Source: Pseudoalteromonas nigrifaciens
Lineage (GTDB): Bacteria; Pseudomonadota; Gammaproteobacteria; Enterobacterales; Alteromonadaceae
Direction of reading: 5' to 3'
Assembly: GCF_002221505.1 (NCBI RefSeq)
Contig: NZ_CP011037.1
Span: 615,847 to 679,846, forward strand
DNA: 64,000 nucleotides
A program made the translations under genes and the position numbers. Below are positions 27,869 through 36,037 of this stretch, in pieces. The notes under the pieces are model-generated. The model saw only the letters and a program-made list of their open reading frames with translations. It searched no databases and was not told the origin of the DNA. Every line of letters begins with the position of its first letter. The first letter of the stretch is position 1.

Positions 27869-28081
27869 ATGATTATCAATAAACTAAACGCGAGTTTACT
27901 GTTTGTAGCCGGTTTGAGTTTGCTCGCTGGCTGCAGCTCTGATGCACGCTTTCATGAAATACAATCTGCACGTCTTGATGAGTGTAACTACAAAGCAGAC
28001 AAAGAATATTACGAATGCCTTAAATTACAAGAGGCTAATTTTGAAGAGTTTAAAAAACAACGAGCCGAAAACACTCAGTAA
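27869..28081 (+). CDS. Small lipoprotein
   Basis: A 70-aa protein with lipoprotein signal MIINKLNASLLFVAGLSLLAGC (lipobox LAGC). The mature part is about 49 residues, charged and probably helical, with two more cysteines in DECNYKADKEYYECLK. No family is recognised. It is divergent from the channel gene with 77 bp between them, so they may share a control region. Confidence 0.75.
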   Translation: MIINKLNASLLFVAGLSLLAGCSSDARFHEIQSARLDECNYKADKEYYECLKLQEANFEEFKKQRAENTQ

Positions 28082-28177
28082 CGCTTATTTAATCACTCTT
28101 ATTAAATAACGGCTATTAAGCGTTATTACTATTTAATTTCAAATATTAATAAATTAAGAGGCTATGGCTAACACATT

Positions 28178-28459
28178 ATGACAAAAACTCAAAAACAGCG
28201 TGATAAACAAATACGCCAAGTACTGACAATTGCCTGTGAAAATATAAAACAAACCGATTTTGGCTTTGCTTATTTAACACATACCGTTGATTTAAATAAC
28301 GAAGCTAACACCTTAAAAGTTCAATGCTATTTTAACGATGACCTAGCGTATCAAAAAAGCGAGTTACATTTTGACGCGCTTAAAAATGAGATCACACAAC
28401 AGCTTGCAACAATTGGTTTGGCTATTAAAGCAGCGAACATTTCGTTTTTAGTCGATTAA
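28178..28459 (+). CDS. Conserved small protein of unknown function
   Basis: A 93-aa soluble protein with no signal or membrane segment. It has an alternating helix-strand pattern (CENIKQTDFGFAYLTHTVDL, ANTLKVQCYFNDD). Similar proteins occur in Shewanella and Alteromonadales, where automatic annotation sometimes calls them Fis-family regulators. I see no convincing Fis-type helix-turn-helix. It lies 69 bp before ywbE. Confidence 0.7.
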   Translation: MTKTQKQRDKQIRQVLTIACENIKQTDFGFAYLTHTVDLNNEANTLKVQCYFNDDLAYQKSELHFDALKNEITQQLATIGLAIKAANISFLVD

Positions 28460-28528
28460 CCTTTGTTAGGTTGGTTTGTGTATGCTTGAAGGCTATAATT
28501 GGCCAAATTTTTTTTTAGAGTATAAATT

Positions 28529-28720
28529 ATGGCTGTTCCTACTCGTTCGCAAATCTCCCCTGGTACAAAAGTAAATATCGTATTAAAAGAAGATCAACGC
28601 AGTGGCACATTAACGCAAGGTGTGGTTGAGCGTTTATTAACAAAGTCACCAAACCATCCTCATGGTATTAAAGTACGTTTAGACGATGGCCAAGTAGGCC
28701 GAGTGAAAGAGATCTTATAA
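28529..28720 (+). CDS. ywbE: YwbE family protein
   Basis: A 63-aa protein with the YwbE pattern: RSQISPGTKVNIVLKEDQRSG, TQGVVERLLTKSPNHPHGIK and VRLDDGQVGRVKEIL. The fold resembles small RNA- or ribosome-associated beta-barrel proteins, but the function is not established. The stop overlaps the next gene's ATG by one base. Confidence 0.9.
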   Translation: MAVPTRSQISPGTKVNIVLKEDQRSGTLTQGVVERLLTKSPNHPHGIKVRLDDGQVGRVKEIL

Positions 28721-29238
28721 TGAGCACTTTAACAGAACAGGCTTTTTGGGATTTAGTAACCGCCCCCGATTTAGGGCTCGATCCGCAAAATGTGAGTGAT
28801 AACTTAAAGCTTAAACTGCACGATTTAACCGATCAGCAGTTAATTGAGTTTGATAAATTCTTTGGTATTTGTATGCGTAAATGCTACACCTGGGATTTAT
28901 TTGGCGCAGCATTTGTAATGGCCGGTTGTAACGACGAATATGGTTTTAGTGAGTTTAGATGCTGGTTAATATCGCGCGGCGCAGACGTGTTCGAAAACGC
29001 TTTACTAAACCCAGATTCAATTGCCGCCTGTACGCCTGTGTATCATGTTAACGAGCAGCCTTATCCGTACATTGATGAATACGACTTAATTGCTGGTTTA
29101 CTTTACGAGGAGCGTAACGATGACGAACTGCCATTTATTCCCTCAGGAAGTGACGAGCCAAGAGGCAAACGCTTTAAAGACAAAGCTAAGTTTTTAAAGC
29201 AAAGCTATCCGCTGTTATTTGCTAAGTACTGGCAGTAA
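28720..29238 (+). CDS. DUF4240 domain protein
   Basis: A 172-aa soluble protein. The segments EQAFWDLVT, LYEERNDDE and GFSEFRCWLISRGADVFENAL fit the DUF4240 family, which is related to WGR/SMI1-type proteins and has no proven function. It is translationally coupled to ywbE by a TAATG overlap. Confidence 0.8.
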   Translation: MSTLTEQAFWDLVTAPDLGLDPQNVSDNLKLKLHDLTDQQLIEFDKFFGICMRKCYTWDLFGAAFVMAGCNDEYGFSEFRCWLISRGADVFENALLNPDSIAACTPVYHVNEQPYPYIDEYDLIAGLLYEERNDDELPFIPSGSDEPRGKRFKDKAKFLKQSYPLLFAKYWQ

Positions 29239-29429
29239 TATTTTCACGCCCTAATCGTTTTATTTTTTACTGCGTATAAAAACGCTTAGGGTGTGTAGCG
29301 CCTTTTTAAAGCAATACGACTTCTCTCCTTTTAAAGTAAATCTCTGTTATAGTTATAAAAGTTATAAAAATTAAGCAACCAAGCATTTCGCTATTATTTA
29401 ACCCACTAATTCGAGGATACAACCACTTA

Positions 29430-29891
29430 ATGAAATACTTAACACTTGCTTTATTAGCTATTGCTTTTACCAGCGCTCATGCAGTTGCAACCCCAAGTAA
29501 TAAAAGCCGTTTTATTCCGCTTTTAAAAACAAAACTGGGTGCCTATGAGGTGGTGTCGGCTAATTCAGCGTTATGCGTTAATAGCCAATTGAGTTTAGTA
29601 AATCCAGATAATGAAGATGCCGGTTTTACTTTAGGTGAGCAAATTATTTTTGACTCATTACATAACGGAACACAAACGGTTAAAAAGCCCGATTTTTGTT
29701 TTGTTACTAGCTCATTAAAATACAAAATCGACGGCATTGAAAACGGCTTAAGAATGAGTCGCTGCGAAAATCCAGCTAACGAAAAAATAATTAGCCAAAG
29801 CATTTACTTTTTAGCTAACGACACACTTAAATATACTTTAAGCCAGCCAAGCGTTGCATGCACTTTTAAAAAAGTGCCCGACAGTCAGTAA
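29430..29891 (+). CDS. Secreted protein of unknown function
   Basis: A 153-aa protein with signal peptide MKYLTLALLAIAFTSAHA. The mature part has four cysteines (SALCVN, PDFCFV, SRCENP, VACTFK), which would allow two disulfides. It looks like a small beta-rich domain. No family is recognised. It converges with umuC and the two genes are 18 bases apart. Confidence 0.7.
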   Translation: MKYLTLALLAIAFTSAHAVATPSNKSRFIPLLKTKLGAYEVVSANSALCVNSQLSLVNPDNEDAGFTLGEQIIFDSLHNGTQTVKKPDFCFVTSSLKYKIDGIENGLRMSRCENPANEKIISQSIYFLANDTLKYTLSQPSVACTFKKVPDSQ

Positions 29892-29909
29892 CGCATAGGT
29901 AAGCTATAC

Positions 29910-31169
29910 TTACTCACAATATATTTTGGGTATATCACGCCAGCGCGTGGTGTACTGCGGGGATAAAAAATTCCTGTTCATATGCCAACCTTCATTTAAT
30001 TTACTGCTTGCTAAACTTAGCATTCCTTTACCATAGCGTTTATTTATTGCATCAAGACAATTCATTAATGGTGGATTGTCGGTGCGTTTATTAAATAAAT
30101 CGTCTTGTTGAAATTGCTGCGCAATAAGCTCTAAAGCACCTACACCACATTTATAATAGCGAATACCCGGCTGGTATATTTGCTCAAACACTTGCGATAC
30201 AGCACTAGCCATTACGCAGGTGTCGTTAGTGGGGCTGGCAAATGTATACATATACGACTTTTTATAAAAAACGTTTTCGTGAGACGAGCTCGCCGCAAAA
30301 ATATAAAGTTGTTTGGTAAGCGATTTTTGCTTTCTTAATTTACTAGCAACCACAGTAACGTGATTAATTAACGCGGTTTTAAGTGCCGTTGGCTCGTATA
30401 TACGCTCACCAAAGCTTCGGGTCGAAAATATCTCGCGCTTATCTTGGCGTACGTCGTCCCAATTTAAGCAAGGTATGCCATTAAGCTCATTTACAGTGCG
30501 CTCTACCACCACACTAAATGCACGGCGCATACTGTTAGGGTTTTGCTGCGCTAATTGCCATGCAGTGTGTATGTTCATTACTTTTAATTTTTTGGCTAAA
30601 CGCTTACCAATACCCCATATATCTTGGCAACTCATTCTTTGTAAAATAGCTTTACGGCTTGCTTCGCAGTTAATAACAGCAACGCCATTAAATCCGGATA
30701 ATTTTTTAGCGGCATGGTTTGCCGCTTTTGCTAAAGTAGCCGTAGAGCCAAAGCCAACACCAACGGGGAGCTTAGTTTCGCGCCATACGGTGCGCCTAAT
30801 AGTGTGCCCGTATGCAAACCAGTCATTAATAATAGGGGGGTAACCGTTAAAGTGTAAAAATGATTCGTCGATACTGTATACGTGTTGCACGTCGCAAAAG
30901 CGGCCAATAACGTTCATCATTTTGTCGCTTAAATCTGCATATAATTCATAATTACTAGAGCGAATTACTACGTTATTTTGCGCAAGTAACTGCTTAACTT
31001 TAAAGTAAGGCGCAAATTTAGGAATGTTTAAACGCCGAGCAATGGGGCACACCGCGCATATGCAACCGTCGTTATTGGTAAGCACTACCACAGGTTTTGA
31101 GCGAATAGCCGGGTCGAATACTTTTTCGGCACTGGCATAAAAAGCCACTGCGTCTACTAGGGCATACAT
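29910..31169 (-). CDS. umuC: UmuC, catalytic subunit of DNA polymerase V
   Basis: A 419-aa Y-family polymerase for translesion synthesis. It begins MYALVDAVAFYASAEKVFDP, the family opening with a metal-binding aspartate. It contains YSIDESFLHF with the second pair of catalytic acids, and the helix-hairpin-helix QDIWGIGKRLAKKLK. The C-terminal domain has the expected length. The start overlaps the end of umuD by 13 bases, so the two are translated together under SOS control. Confidence 0.95.
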   Translation of the reverse strand: MYALVDAVAFYASAEKVFDPAIRSKPVVVLTNNDGCICAVCPIARRLNIPKFAPYFKVKQLLAQNNVVIRSSNYELYADLSDKMMNVIGRFCDVQHVYSIDESFLHFNGYPPIINDWFAYGHTIRRTVWRETKLPVGVGFGSTATLAKAANHAAKKLSGFNGVAVINCEASRKAILQRMSCQDIWGIGKRLAKKLKVMNIHTAWQLAQQNPNSMRRAFSVVVERTVNELNGIPCLNWDDVRQDKREIFSTRSFGERIYEPTALKTALINHVTVVASKLRKQKSLTKQLYIFAASSSHENVFYKKSYMYTFASPTNDTCVMASAVSQVFEQIYQPGIRYYKCGVGALELIAQQFQQDDLFNKRTDNPPLMNCLDAINKRYGKGMLSLASSKLNEGWHMNRNFLSPQYTTRWRDIPKIYCE

Positions 31170-31570
31170 AGCTGTAACTCAGGGCTTTGGCGATGCAGAC
31201 GAATTGAGCGTGTAACTACGCCCTCAAGCTGAAACTCATCGCAGGATGTTAGTTGTACTGGTTTATACAAAGGTGATGCTGAGAGCAGCCGGGCATTGGT
31301 TTTATCAAGTAGCTTACACACAAATAAGCCATTTAAATTAGCAACTATAACGTCGCCATTTTTAGCCTGTTCTGCGCGGTCTACTATTAGCAAGTCGCCT
31401 TCAAAAATACCCACATCTTGCATTGAACTGCCAGAGGCAACGCCAATAAAAGTGGCGTCGGGGTGCTTTATTAATAGCTCATCAAGCGATACACCAAGCT
31501 CGCTATATGGCGCAGCAGGCGATTCAAACCCGCACACACCCGCTTCTATATAAATGGGAATAACAAACAT
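31157..31570 (-). CDS. umuD: UmuD, self-cleaving subunit of DNA polymerase V
   Basis: A LexA/UmuD-type S24 peptidase of 137 aa, counted from the ATG complementary to 31568-31570; a TTG three codons upstream is a weaker alternative. The self-cleavage bond is Cys13-Gly14 in GVCGFESPA. The serine nucleophile is Ser49 (SGSSMQDVG) and the lysine is Lys86 (GLFVCKLL). The Ser-Lys spacing of 37 residues is the same as Ser60-Lys97 of E. coli UmuD. The arm before the cleavage site is about 11 residues shorter than in E. coli. A LexA box lies 24 bp upstream. Confidence 0.94.
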   Translation of the reverse strand: MFVIPIYIEAGVCGFESPAAPYSELGVSLDELLIKHPDATFIGVASGSSMQDVGIFEGDLLIVDRAEQAKNGDVIVANLNGLFVCKLLDKTNARLLSASPLYKPVQLTSCDEFQLEGVVTRSIRLHRQSPELQLCMP

Positions 31571-31581
31571 AAAGATCAACC

Positions 31582-31621
31582 AAAACGCATATGCTGTACA
31601 AGTATACAGTATATGCGTTTT
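31582..31621 (-). promoter_or_regulatory. LexA box inside a 40-bp palindrome, umuDC promoter
   Basis: The core CTGTACAAGTATACAG at 31594-31609 has the CTG-N10-CAG form of the SOS box. It is flanked by perfectly complementary arms AAAACGCATAT (31582-31592) and ATATGCGTTTT (31611-31621). The core alone explains LexA control of umuDC. The extra arms make a much longer dyad than LexA needs and could form a cruciform or bind a second regulator. Confidence 0.92.
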
Positions 31622-31652
31622 GTTTTACTTTTGCCAAGTAATGAATGAAAGA

Positions 31653-32072
31653 TCACTGCATGTTTTTGATCATTGTTTGTGCGGTATTTAAGAAGTCGTT
31701 GATTTGCGTCGAGTTTAAATTTTTACACATTTGCTCGTTAACCTGGCGCTCGGCACTTAGTAATTTGTTAAAAAGCGCAGTGCCAGAGGCAGTAAAAGAA
31801 ACAATAAAACAGCGTTTATCGTGCTCACTGGCACATTTGTTGATTAAATTTAACGCTAAAAGTTCTTTAATTAAACGGGCAATTTGTGCTTTGTCGCGTT
31901 GAGTTTGGGTCACAATATCGTTAGCAGTACACTGCGGCGTTGCTGCAATAATATGCAAGCAACGCACATGCATAGCGTTTAAACCAAGGTCGTTTGCATT
32001 AATCGCATCACGCGTTGTTACGCGGTAGCTTTGCATTAGCATAAAGAGTGTATTAGGCAGAGATGATTTCAT
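31653..32072 (-). CDS. MarR family transcriptional regulator
   Basis: A 139-aa winged-helix protein starting at MKSSLPNTLF. The reading frame extends 44 codons further upstream, but that extension would run across the divergent promoter and overlap the next gene's start, so I reject it. The helix-turn-helix is TANDIVTQTQRDKAQIARLIKEL and the wing follows at SEHDKRCFIVSFT. The gene is divergent from a siderophore-interacting protein gene, and a perfect 13-bp dyad lies between them. It probably represses itself and its neighbour; the ligand is unknown. Confidence 0.85.
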   Translation of the reverse strand: MKSSLPNTLFMLMQSYRVTTRDAINANDLGLNAMHVRCLHIIAATPQCTANDIVTQTQRDKAQIARLIKELLALNLINKCASEHDKRCFIVSFTASGTALFNKLLSAERQVNEQMCKNLNSTQINDFLNTAQTMIKNMQ

Positions 32073-32088
32073 AGTAGTTACCAAGTAG

Positions 32089-32116
32089 TTGACAATGTCA
32101 ATTAAATTGCTATAGT
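32089..32116 (+). promoter_or_regulatory. Promoter with overlapping MarR-type operator
   Basis: TTGACA at 32089-32094 and TATAGT at 32111-32116 are 16 bp apart and make a near-consensus sigma-70 promoter for the gene at 32193. The -35 hexamer is the left arm of the dyad TTGAC-AAT-GTCAA (32089-32101). A bound regulator would block RNA polymerase. The site lies 17 bp before the marR start, so it can also autoregulate. Confidence 0.7.
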
Positions 32117-32192
32117 TGATTTTATCAACCAATGGGGCGTTGTGCAAATGTTGCTGCATGCAATTTAAACTTTTTGTAAAACGAGGTAATAC

Positions 32193-32936
32193 ATGAGTAG
32201 ACAAATACGCAAAGCACAGGTGCTAAGTACGAAGCAAATTACACCGCACTTACAACGCATTGTGGTGGGCTCTGATGAATTTAAAGATCTTACGCCAAGT
32301 TACATAGGCCACTATGTAAAAGTGTTACTGCCCCATAATGGTGAACTCGATTTAAACATAAAAACGGCGCTTATGCGCTCCTATACAATTAACCATGTTA
32401 ATGAGCAAACGGGGGCGCTCACGCTCGACTTTGTAATTAATATGCACCAAGGTCCTGCTACAAATTGGGCGCAAACAGCAAAAGTGGGAGACAGCTTAGC
32501 CATAGCTGGCCCGGGCCCTAAAAAGCTCGATAATTTTAGCCATTCGCACTACGTACTCCTTGGCGACTTAACCTCAGTTAATGCAGTGAAAGGTTATGCT
32601 CAGCAGTTACCGCATAGCGCGAAAATTGATATGTTTATTCATGCTCCTAGCAAGCAAGACATTATTAGTTTAGATACGCCGCGCACTGTAAATTGGCTAG
32701 TTACCAATAGCCCAGATGAAAGCATGCTAACGGCATTAAACAATTTAAAAGTAGGCGCACAACCTCCAATTGTTTTTATGGCGCTAGAGGCAGGCTTAGT
32801 GCGCAAAGTAAAAACTAAACTTAATGAGCTATACGCCATACCACGTGCGCATATTGTGGCATCGGGTTATTGGAAAAAAGGGTTAAATTCAGAGAGCTAT
32901 AAACAGCAACGCCAACAAGCGGCACAACCCGCTTAA
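32193..32936 (+). CDS. Siderophore-interacting protein (flavin-dependent ferric-siderophore reductase)
   Basis: A 247-aa SIP-family protein. The flavin-binding motif appears as MRSYTIN (about residue 66). GDSLAIAGPGPKKL and the C-terminal ASGYWKKGLNSESYK are typical family segments. SIP proteins release iron from ferric siderophores in the cytoplasm with NAD(P)H or ferredoxin electrons. A GAGG site precedes the ATG. No Fur box was seen; instead a MarR-type dyad overlaps the promoter. Confidence 0.9.
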   Translation: MSRQIRKAQVLSTKQITPHLQRIVVGSDEFKDLTPSYIGHYVKVLLPHNGELDLNIKTALMRSYTINHVNEQTGALTLDFVINMHQGPATNWAQTAKVGDSLAIAGPGPKKLDNFSHSHYVLLGDLTSVNAVKGYAQQLPHSAKIDMFIHAPSKQDIISLDTPRTVNWLVTNSPDESMLTALNNLKVGAQPPIVFMALEAGLVRKVKTKLNELYAIPRAHIVASGYWKKGLNSESYKQQRQQAAQPA

Positions 32937-33064
32937 ATATGTTCAGGTTATTTAGTGTTTAGCATTTTTTGTATCTTGAATTACAGGTAACGCACACCCA
33001 TCTCTAGTTTTTATGCTTGTGGTTATAGCACACCATAAGCATGCCATTTATAGGAGCTGCTATT

Positions 33065-34054
33065 TTGTTATATAATATTCCTTTTTCGTTATTAGAGCTT
33101 GCCCCGATGCCCAAAGGGGCAACGGTATCCGAAACGCTACATAAAAGTACTAAATACGCTCAAAGAGCCGACGAGCTAGGTTTTAATCGCTTTTGGTTAG
33201 CAGAGCACCATAATATGCCAGGCATTATATGTGCAGCTACCTCTATTTTAGTGGGCCATATAGCCAGTAAAACCGATCGTATACGTGTAGGTTCGGGGGG
33301 GATTATGCTGCCAAATCACTCGCCATTAGTTGTAGCCGAACAATTTGGTACATTAGAGAGCTTATACCCAGGGCGTATTGATTTAGGGCTTGGCCGTGCA
33401 CCAGGAAGCGATCCTATTACGAGTAGAGCTTTAAACTCAGACATGAGCCGAGCAGAGCGCTTCCCTCAAGAAGTAACCGAACTGCAAACCTTATTAGGGC
33501 CGTATAATGGCACTCACCCAATACGCGCTATACCCGGTGAGGACACCAATATACCTATTTGGTTATTAGGCTCAAGCTTGTTTAGCGCGCAACTGGCAGC
33601 GCAAAAAGGGTTACCGTATGTGTTTGCAGGGCACTTTGCTCCGCGCTTTTTGTACGATGCCATAGAGCTGTATAAGCGCGAATTTAAACCTTCAAAGGTG
33701 CTTGATAAGCCATACATAATGCTGGCATTACCGCTGGTGGCTGCCGATACCGACGAAGAAGCACAATACCTATCGACCACTTCGCAACAACGGGTACTTG
33801 CGTTAATGCGTGGCAGCGAATTATGGCTGCAACCACCTGTTGACTCTATGGATGGCCTATGGAGTGAGCAAGAACGCGTACAAGTGGAAAACTTTTTAAG
33901 TTTAAGTGTAATAGGTGGGCATGTAAGTATAAGACACAAGTTAGAAATGATAGTAAAAGAGCTGGGCGTTGATGAATTTATATTTACCAACGATTTATAC
34001 GACAGCGAAAAACGCCATAGAGCTATCGAAATTTTAATGGAATTAAAACGTTAA
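33065..34054 (+). CDS. LLM-class flavin-dependent oxidoreductase
   Basis: A luciferase-like monooxygenase-family protein of about 329 aa. Known relatives begin near IPFSLLELAP, which fits a TTG start at 33065 with AGGAG 8 bases upstream. The frame also contains an ATG at 33041, without good spacing. Conserved segments are GFNRFWLAEHHNMPGI, RIRVGSGGIMLPNHSPL, GRIDLGLGRAPGSD and WLLGSSLFSAQLAA. Physiological substrate is unknown. Start choice is an inference. Confidence 0.85.
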   Translation: MLYNIPFSLLELAPMPKGATVSETLHKSTKYAQRADELGFNRFWLAEHHNMPGIICAATSILVGHIASKTDRIRVGSGGIMLPNHSPLVVAEQFGTLESLYPGRIDLGLGRAPGSDPITSRALNSDMSRAERFPQEVTELQTLLGPYNGTHPIRAIPGEDTNIPIWLLGSSLFSAQLAAQKGLPYVFAGHFAPRFLYDAIELYKREFKPSKVLDKPYIMLALPLVAADTDEEAQYLSTTSQQRVLALMRGSELWLQPPVDSMDGLWSEQERVQVENFLSLSVIGGHVSIRHKLEMIVKELGVDEFIFTNDLYDSEKRHRAIEILMELKR

Positions 34055-34324
34055 GTTTCATTTAGTTAAGCAGGCGTACACCTTGCGCCTGCTATATTAT
34101 AAGCGAAATCTAAACTAGTTTTGCTTATAGGCAACATCAATCTGTATTTTGGGAACTCATCTAAGCCACTCCCAAATAACAGCAAATAAATTACCCTAGC
34201 GCATTCGCTTTAAGCGATTAAACTAATAGATTTAATCAAATTTTATAGTGATTAATTACCCACTATAATTAAAACCACAAAACGTTATAACCCTATAACG
34301 CTACTTTTTACAGAAAGGTGCACC

Positions 34325-35344
34325 GTGAACTCGCTAAATAATGTAATCCCTAATTCAGTTAACAAAGCTGCGCAGCCAAAAATTGCGCTGATTGCTGAAG
34401 GTGGCGGACAGCGAGGTATATTTACAGCCGGTGTACTCGATGCGTGGTTAGAGCAAGACTACGACCCATTTGATTTATTTATTGGTACTTCTGCGGGCTC
34501 GCAAAACTTAACTAGTTTTTTAGCAAGGCAAAAAGGCTATGCAAAGCGTTTGATCAGAGGGCTGTCGCGTAATAAAAACTTTTTTCAATTAGGCCGTGGT
34601 TTAATTGGTAAGCACATAATGGACTTAGACTGGTACTTTGATAAAACCACTGAGGTGAATCGGAGTTTAGATTTTAAAACAGCCAAAAATAACTTAGGGG
34701 ATCGTGAACTGCTTATTACAGCAACTAACTCACGAGATCGCAAACCGTACTTTTTAGCGCCTACAGGCGAGAGCAAGCAATGGCGTGAGCTATTAAAAGC
34801 ATCAAGTGCGTTACCATTTTTGTATAAGCAAGGTGTAAAACTAACACCTTGGATGAATACTTTAGCAGCTAACGAAGCCGAGCTTGCCTTAGAGCAAGTA
34901 GAGCCAGCAGTAGCCGACTTTTACTTAGATGGCGGCCTTGCAGCACCTTTACCTGTACGTGAAGCCTATAACCGAGGCGCACGTAAAATAGTGGTGATCC
35001 GCACGGTCGATATTAACTTTCAAGTACAATCGGCATGGGTAAATAAACTAAGAGCATTTGTGTGCGCGTCAGGCTATTGTCCTAAAACCATAGATTATTT
35101 ACTACAGCACGAACAAGCATACCAAGAAGAGTTGGAGTTTATTGCAAACCCACCAGAGGATGTTGAAATTATACAAATTTTTGCAACCGAAAAACTGCAT
35201 AGCAAATTACTTGGCAGTTCAGATAACGATTTACGTTTTGATCACAAACTTGGTTTACAGGCAGGGCGTGCTTATTTAGCAGAGCAAAACCCGCAAATTT
35301 GGGATCATAGCCATAATCAAGCATTGCAGTACTGTTATAACTAA
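34325..35344 (+). CDS. Patatin-like phospholipase
   Basis: A 339-aa protein with the patatin catalytic layout. The oxyanion loop is GGGQRGIFTAGVLDAW, the nucleophile elbow is IGTSAGSQN (serine at about residue 59), and the dyad aspartate is LDGGLAAPLPV. There is no signal peptide, so it is probably cytoplasmic like the YjjU/RssA group. The start is GTG with GAAAGGTG upstream. The 270-bp gap before it (34055-34324) holds a weak GCAGGCG hairpin at 34070-34092 and no gene that I can support. Confidence 0.9.
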   Translation: MNSLNNVIPNSVNKAAQPKIALIAEGGGQRGIFTAGVLDAWLEQDYDPFDLFIGTSAGSQNLTSFLARQKGYAKRLIRGLSRNKNFFQLGRGLIGKHIMDLDWYFDKTTEVNRSLDFKTAKNNLGDRELLITATNSRDRKPYFLAPTGESKQWRELLKASSALPFLYKQGVKLTPWMNTLAANEAELALEQVEPAVADFYLDGGLAAPLPVREAYNRGARKIVVIRTVDINFQVQSAWVNKLRAFVCASGYCPKTIDYLLQHEQAYQEELEFIANPPEDVEIIQIFATEKLHSKLLGSSDNDLRFDHKLGLQAGRAYLAEQNPQIWDHSHNQALQYCYN

Positions 35345-35404
35345 ATATAACTAAATTAAGGGGGTTATTTACTCAATTGAATTGAGGTAATAAATAACCT
35401 CTTT

Positions 35405-35434
35405 GCTGGCGTATGTAATGCACGCCAGCATTTT
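35405..35434. terminator. Terminator between convergent patatin and Lrp genes
   Basis: Arms GCTGGCGT and ACGCCAGC with a 9-nt loop, followed by ATTTTATTTT. A second dyad (GGTTATTTA / TAAATAACC) lies just upstream at about 35364-35400. Confidence 0.85.
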
Positions 35435-35437
35435 ATT

Positions 35438-35881
35438 TTAAGTAGACGAAAGCAAAATACTGGTTTCGCTATTTAAAATACCGTCTATTTCCCTTACTTG
35501 CCTAAGCACCCCATCAAATTCACTTAAGTTAGCAGCTTGAATTTCGGCTACTAAATCCCATGCACCGTTAGTGGTGTGCAATTTAGTTAGCTCAGGAATA
35601 CCGCGCATCGTTTTTATAACTTGCGAGGTCGACTTACCTACCACTTCTACCATCATAATTGCTCTGACTGCTTCGGTTTCAATGTGCTGATGTACACGCA
35701 CGGTAAAACCTAAAATTGCCCCTGATGAAAGTAATCTGTCTAACCTATTTTGTACTGTGCCCCGCGACACGTTTAATGTAGTGGCTAAGGTTGAAATAGA
35801 AGCGCGGCCGTCTTTTCTAAGTTCGGCTATTAATGCTTTGTCGAGGACGTCGTAAATATAGGGAGTCATAGGGTACGCCAT
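35438..35881 (-). CDS. Lrp/AsnC family regulator
   Basis: A 147-aa protein with an N-terminal helix-turn-helix (STLATTLNVSRGTVQNRLDRL) and a C-terminal RAM/AsnC ligand domain (MMVEVVGKSTSQVIKTMRGI). It is divergent from the ornithine cyclodeaminase operon across a 156-bp gap. The natural role would be control of that operon by an amino acid such as ornithine or arginine. The start may be at 35881 or at the internal ATG at 35869; neither has a strong ribosome site. Confidence 0.88.
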   Translation of the reverse strand: MAYPMTPYIYDVLDKALIAELRKDGRASISTLATTLNVSRGTVQNRLDRLLSSGAILGFTVRVHQHIETEAVRAIMMVEVVGKSTSQVIKTMRGIPELTKLHTTNGAWDLVAEIQAANLSEFDGVLRQVREIDGILNSETSILLSST

Positions 35882-36037
35882 AGGTAAATTTTGATCAAAA
35901 TACTAAATTTAATCATTACTGCCTAGCAAAATGATAAAAAACAATGCTATTTGTATAACTAATTGCCATTTTAACTGGCGCACCAGAGCGATAAACTGCC
36001 TATAAATAATTGCACACACTTACTTATAGAGGTTTTA

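Noticed and set aside
32073..32204. N-terminal extension of the MarR-type regulator by 44 residues
   Set aside because: It would run through the divergent promoter and operator and overlap the start of the neighbouring gene. The shorter start gives a normal MarR length.
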